Positions 13,710-14,722 of a DNA stretch of 14,722 nt are shown one piece after another; within the stretch, counting starts at the first letter, position 1; every line of letters starts with the position of its first letter. The notes beneath the pieces were generated by a model that saw only the letters and a program-made list of their open reading frames with translations, made no database searches and was not told the DNA's origin. The stretch is from NCBI GenBank assembly GCA_002392325.1, contig DGGS01000221.1, positions 1 to 14,722 of the forward strand, in the 5' to 3' direction. This DNA is from Bacteroidales bacterium UBA3868 (lineage in GTDB: Bacteria; Bacteroidota; Bacteroidia; Bacteroidales; WCHB1-69). The translations under genes and the position numbers were made by a program.

Positions 13710-14722
13710 ATGTTCCAACGCATGATCTCTGGCTGCGTCAAAGTGGTGCAGCGCTATCTTCCTGAACCCTTTATCTTTGCTATCATCCTCACTTTTATCG
13801 CCGCATTGTTGGCGATGCCCATCTGTCACCAAACCCCTATTGAAGTGGTGGAGCATTGGGGTGGAGGCGTATGGAACCTGCTGGCGTTTTCCATGCAGAT
13901 GGCCTTGGTGCTCGTGTGTGGCTCTACGCTGGCCGCTGCTCCGGTGGTGAAGAAGGCCATCAGCGCACTGGCTTCGCTGCCCAAGTCACCTGCCGGCGCT
14001 ATAGCCCTCGTGACGGCCGTGTCGGCCATCGCCTGCTGGCTCAACTGGGGTTTCGGACTCATTGTGGGTGTCATCTTTGCCAAGGAAATCGCCCGCAAAT
14101 TGGCGGGAGTGGACTATCGCTTGCTCATTGCTTCCGCCTACAGCGGTTTTGTGGTGTGGCACGCCGGACTCTCCGGTTCCATTCCGCTCACCATGGCTAC
14201 GCCAGGTGAGGCGCTGACTGCCGCCACAAACGGCATCCTTACTCAACCCGTGCCCATTACCCAAACCATTCTCGATCCCCATAATCTGATTATGGTTGTG
14301 CTTGTGATCGTGGCCCTGGTGGCCGTCAATTCCCTGATGCATCCGAAATCCGGGGCTGTTACAATCAATCCGGCACTCTTGACGGAAGAGAATGCTCCGG
14401 CTGCGGAAGTTCCTACAACGCCTGCCGAGAAACTGGAGAACAGCCGTCTGTTGAGTTGGCTGATTGCCGCTATGGGACTGACTTATTTAGTGGTGCAATT
14501 GGCGTTTCGCGGCGGTTCCTTTGACCTGAACTCGGTCATTATGCTCTTCCTGTTTGTGGGTGTCATCTTGCACGGCACGCCGCTTTCGTATGTGCGTGCG
14601 TTCACGAAAGCCGCATCAGGCGCGGCAGGCATCCTGCTGCAATTCCCCTTCTATGCCGGCATCATGGGCATTATCACGGGCGTGGGACACTCCGGCATCT
14701 GCTTTGGCACAGTCATCAGCGA
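13710..14722 (+). CDS. atoE: Short-chain fatty acid transporter, AtoE family (partial, 3' end beyond window)
   Basis: The first 337 codons of an inner-membrane transporter are seen; the frame runs open off the right edge. It begins MFQRMISGCVKVVQRYLPEP, followed by many hydrophobic segments (about 20-40, 55-75, 92-120, 188-208, 247-268, 275-292, 310-337). Family-like blocks are WNLLAFSMQMALVLVCG, CWLNWGFGLIVG, YSGFVVWHAGLSGSIPLTMATPG and LLQFPFYAGIMGI. AtoE proteins carry short-chain fatty acids such as acetoacetate or butyrate, and the usual length is about 440 residues, so roughly 100 are missing. The start lies 30 bases after the C10 protease stop, with no terminator or clear promoter between them. 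It may be read through from that gene or have a promoter I cannot recognise. Substrate and direction cannot be told from sequence. Confidence 0.93.
   Translation, partial: MFQRMISGCVKVVQRYLPEPFIFAIILTFIAALLAMPICHQTPIEVVEHWGGGVWNLLAFSMQMALVLVCGSTLAAAPVVKKAISALASLPKSPAGAIALVTAVSAIACWLNWGFGLIVGVIFAKEIARKLAGVDYRLLIASAYSGFVVWHAGLSGSIPLTMATPGEALTAATNGILTQPVPITQTILDPHNLIMVVLVIVALVAVNSLMHPKSGAVTINPALLTEENAPAAEVPTTPAEKLENSRLLSWLIAAMGLTYLVVQLAFRGGSFDLNSVIMLFLFVGVILHGTPLSYVRAFTKAASGAAGILLQFPFYAGIMGIITGVGHSGICFGTVIS

Overview
The window reads as chromosomal core sequence from a member of the Bacteroidota, most likely Bacteroidales. Four signs point there. Two secreted proteases carry the C-terminal type IX secretion (T9SS) sorting domain. 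The minus-strand block bamD-rpoZ-coaBC-porD (DUF4835) has a gene order I know from that phylum. The recognisable promoters have the Bacteroidetes -33 TTTG / -7 TAnnTTTG form. Most starts are preceded by A-rich leaders rather than Shine-Dalgarno sequences. I cannot name a genus.

Layout. Positions 1-3298 (minus strand): bamD, rpoZ, coaBC and the 5' part of porD, spaced by -1 to 11 bases, so probably one transcript. Positions 3299-3403 hold a divergent promoter region. Positions 3404-9275 (plus strand): dnaX, which is split into two frames, then an S8 protease with a T9SS sorting domain, then a long RelA/SpoT enzyme, with gaps of 27 and 18 bases. Positions 9358-10329: three small genes (YtxH-like, DUF1469, small basic protein) whose order and architecture recall the E. 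coli yqjD-yqjE-yqjK group. Positions 10374-11450: class IIA fructose-bisphosphate aldolase, closed by a strong terminator. Positions 11541-13679: C10 (streptopain-type) protease with two CUB-like regions and a T9SS sorting domain. Positions 13710-14722: start of an AtoE short-chain fatty acid transporter, cut by the window edge. There is no gene-free stretch over 300 bases; the longest gaps are 105, 90 and 82 bases. I saw no tRNA, rRNA, CRISPR array or insertion sequence.

How the genes fit together. Most encode housekeeping functions: outer-membrane assembly, coenzyme A synthesis, transcription, replication, the stringent response and glycolysis. One T9SS component (porD) and two likely T9SS cargo proteases lie among them, which suits a protein-degrading anaerobe. 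AtoE adds uptake or exchange of short-chain fatty acids.

Most interesting point. dnaX must change frame by +1 to make the tau form. The zero-frame stop sits in a context (AGGAG, 3 bases, AAA, TAA, C) with the same geometry as the prfB autoregulatory +1 frameshift site. A perfect hairpin starts 7 bases after the stop. An A6 run 24 bases upstream gives a competing explanation by transcriptional slippage, and an assembly error in a homopolymer cannot be excluded from sequence alone.
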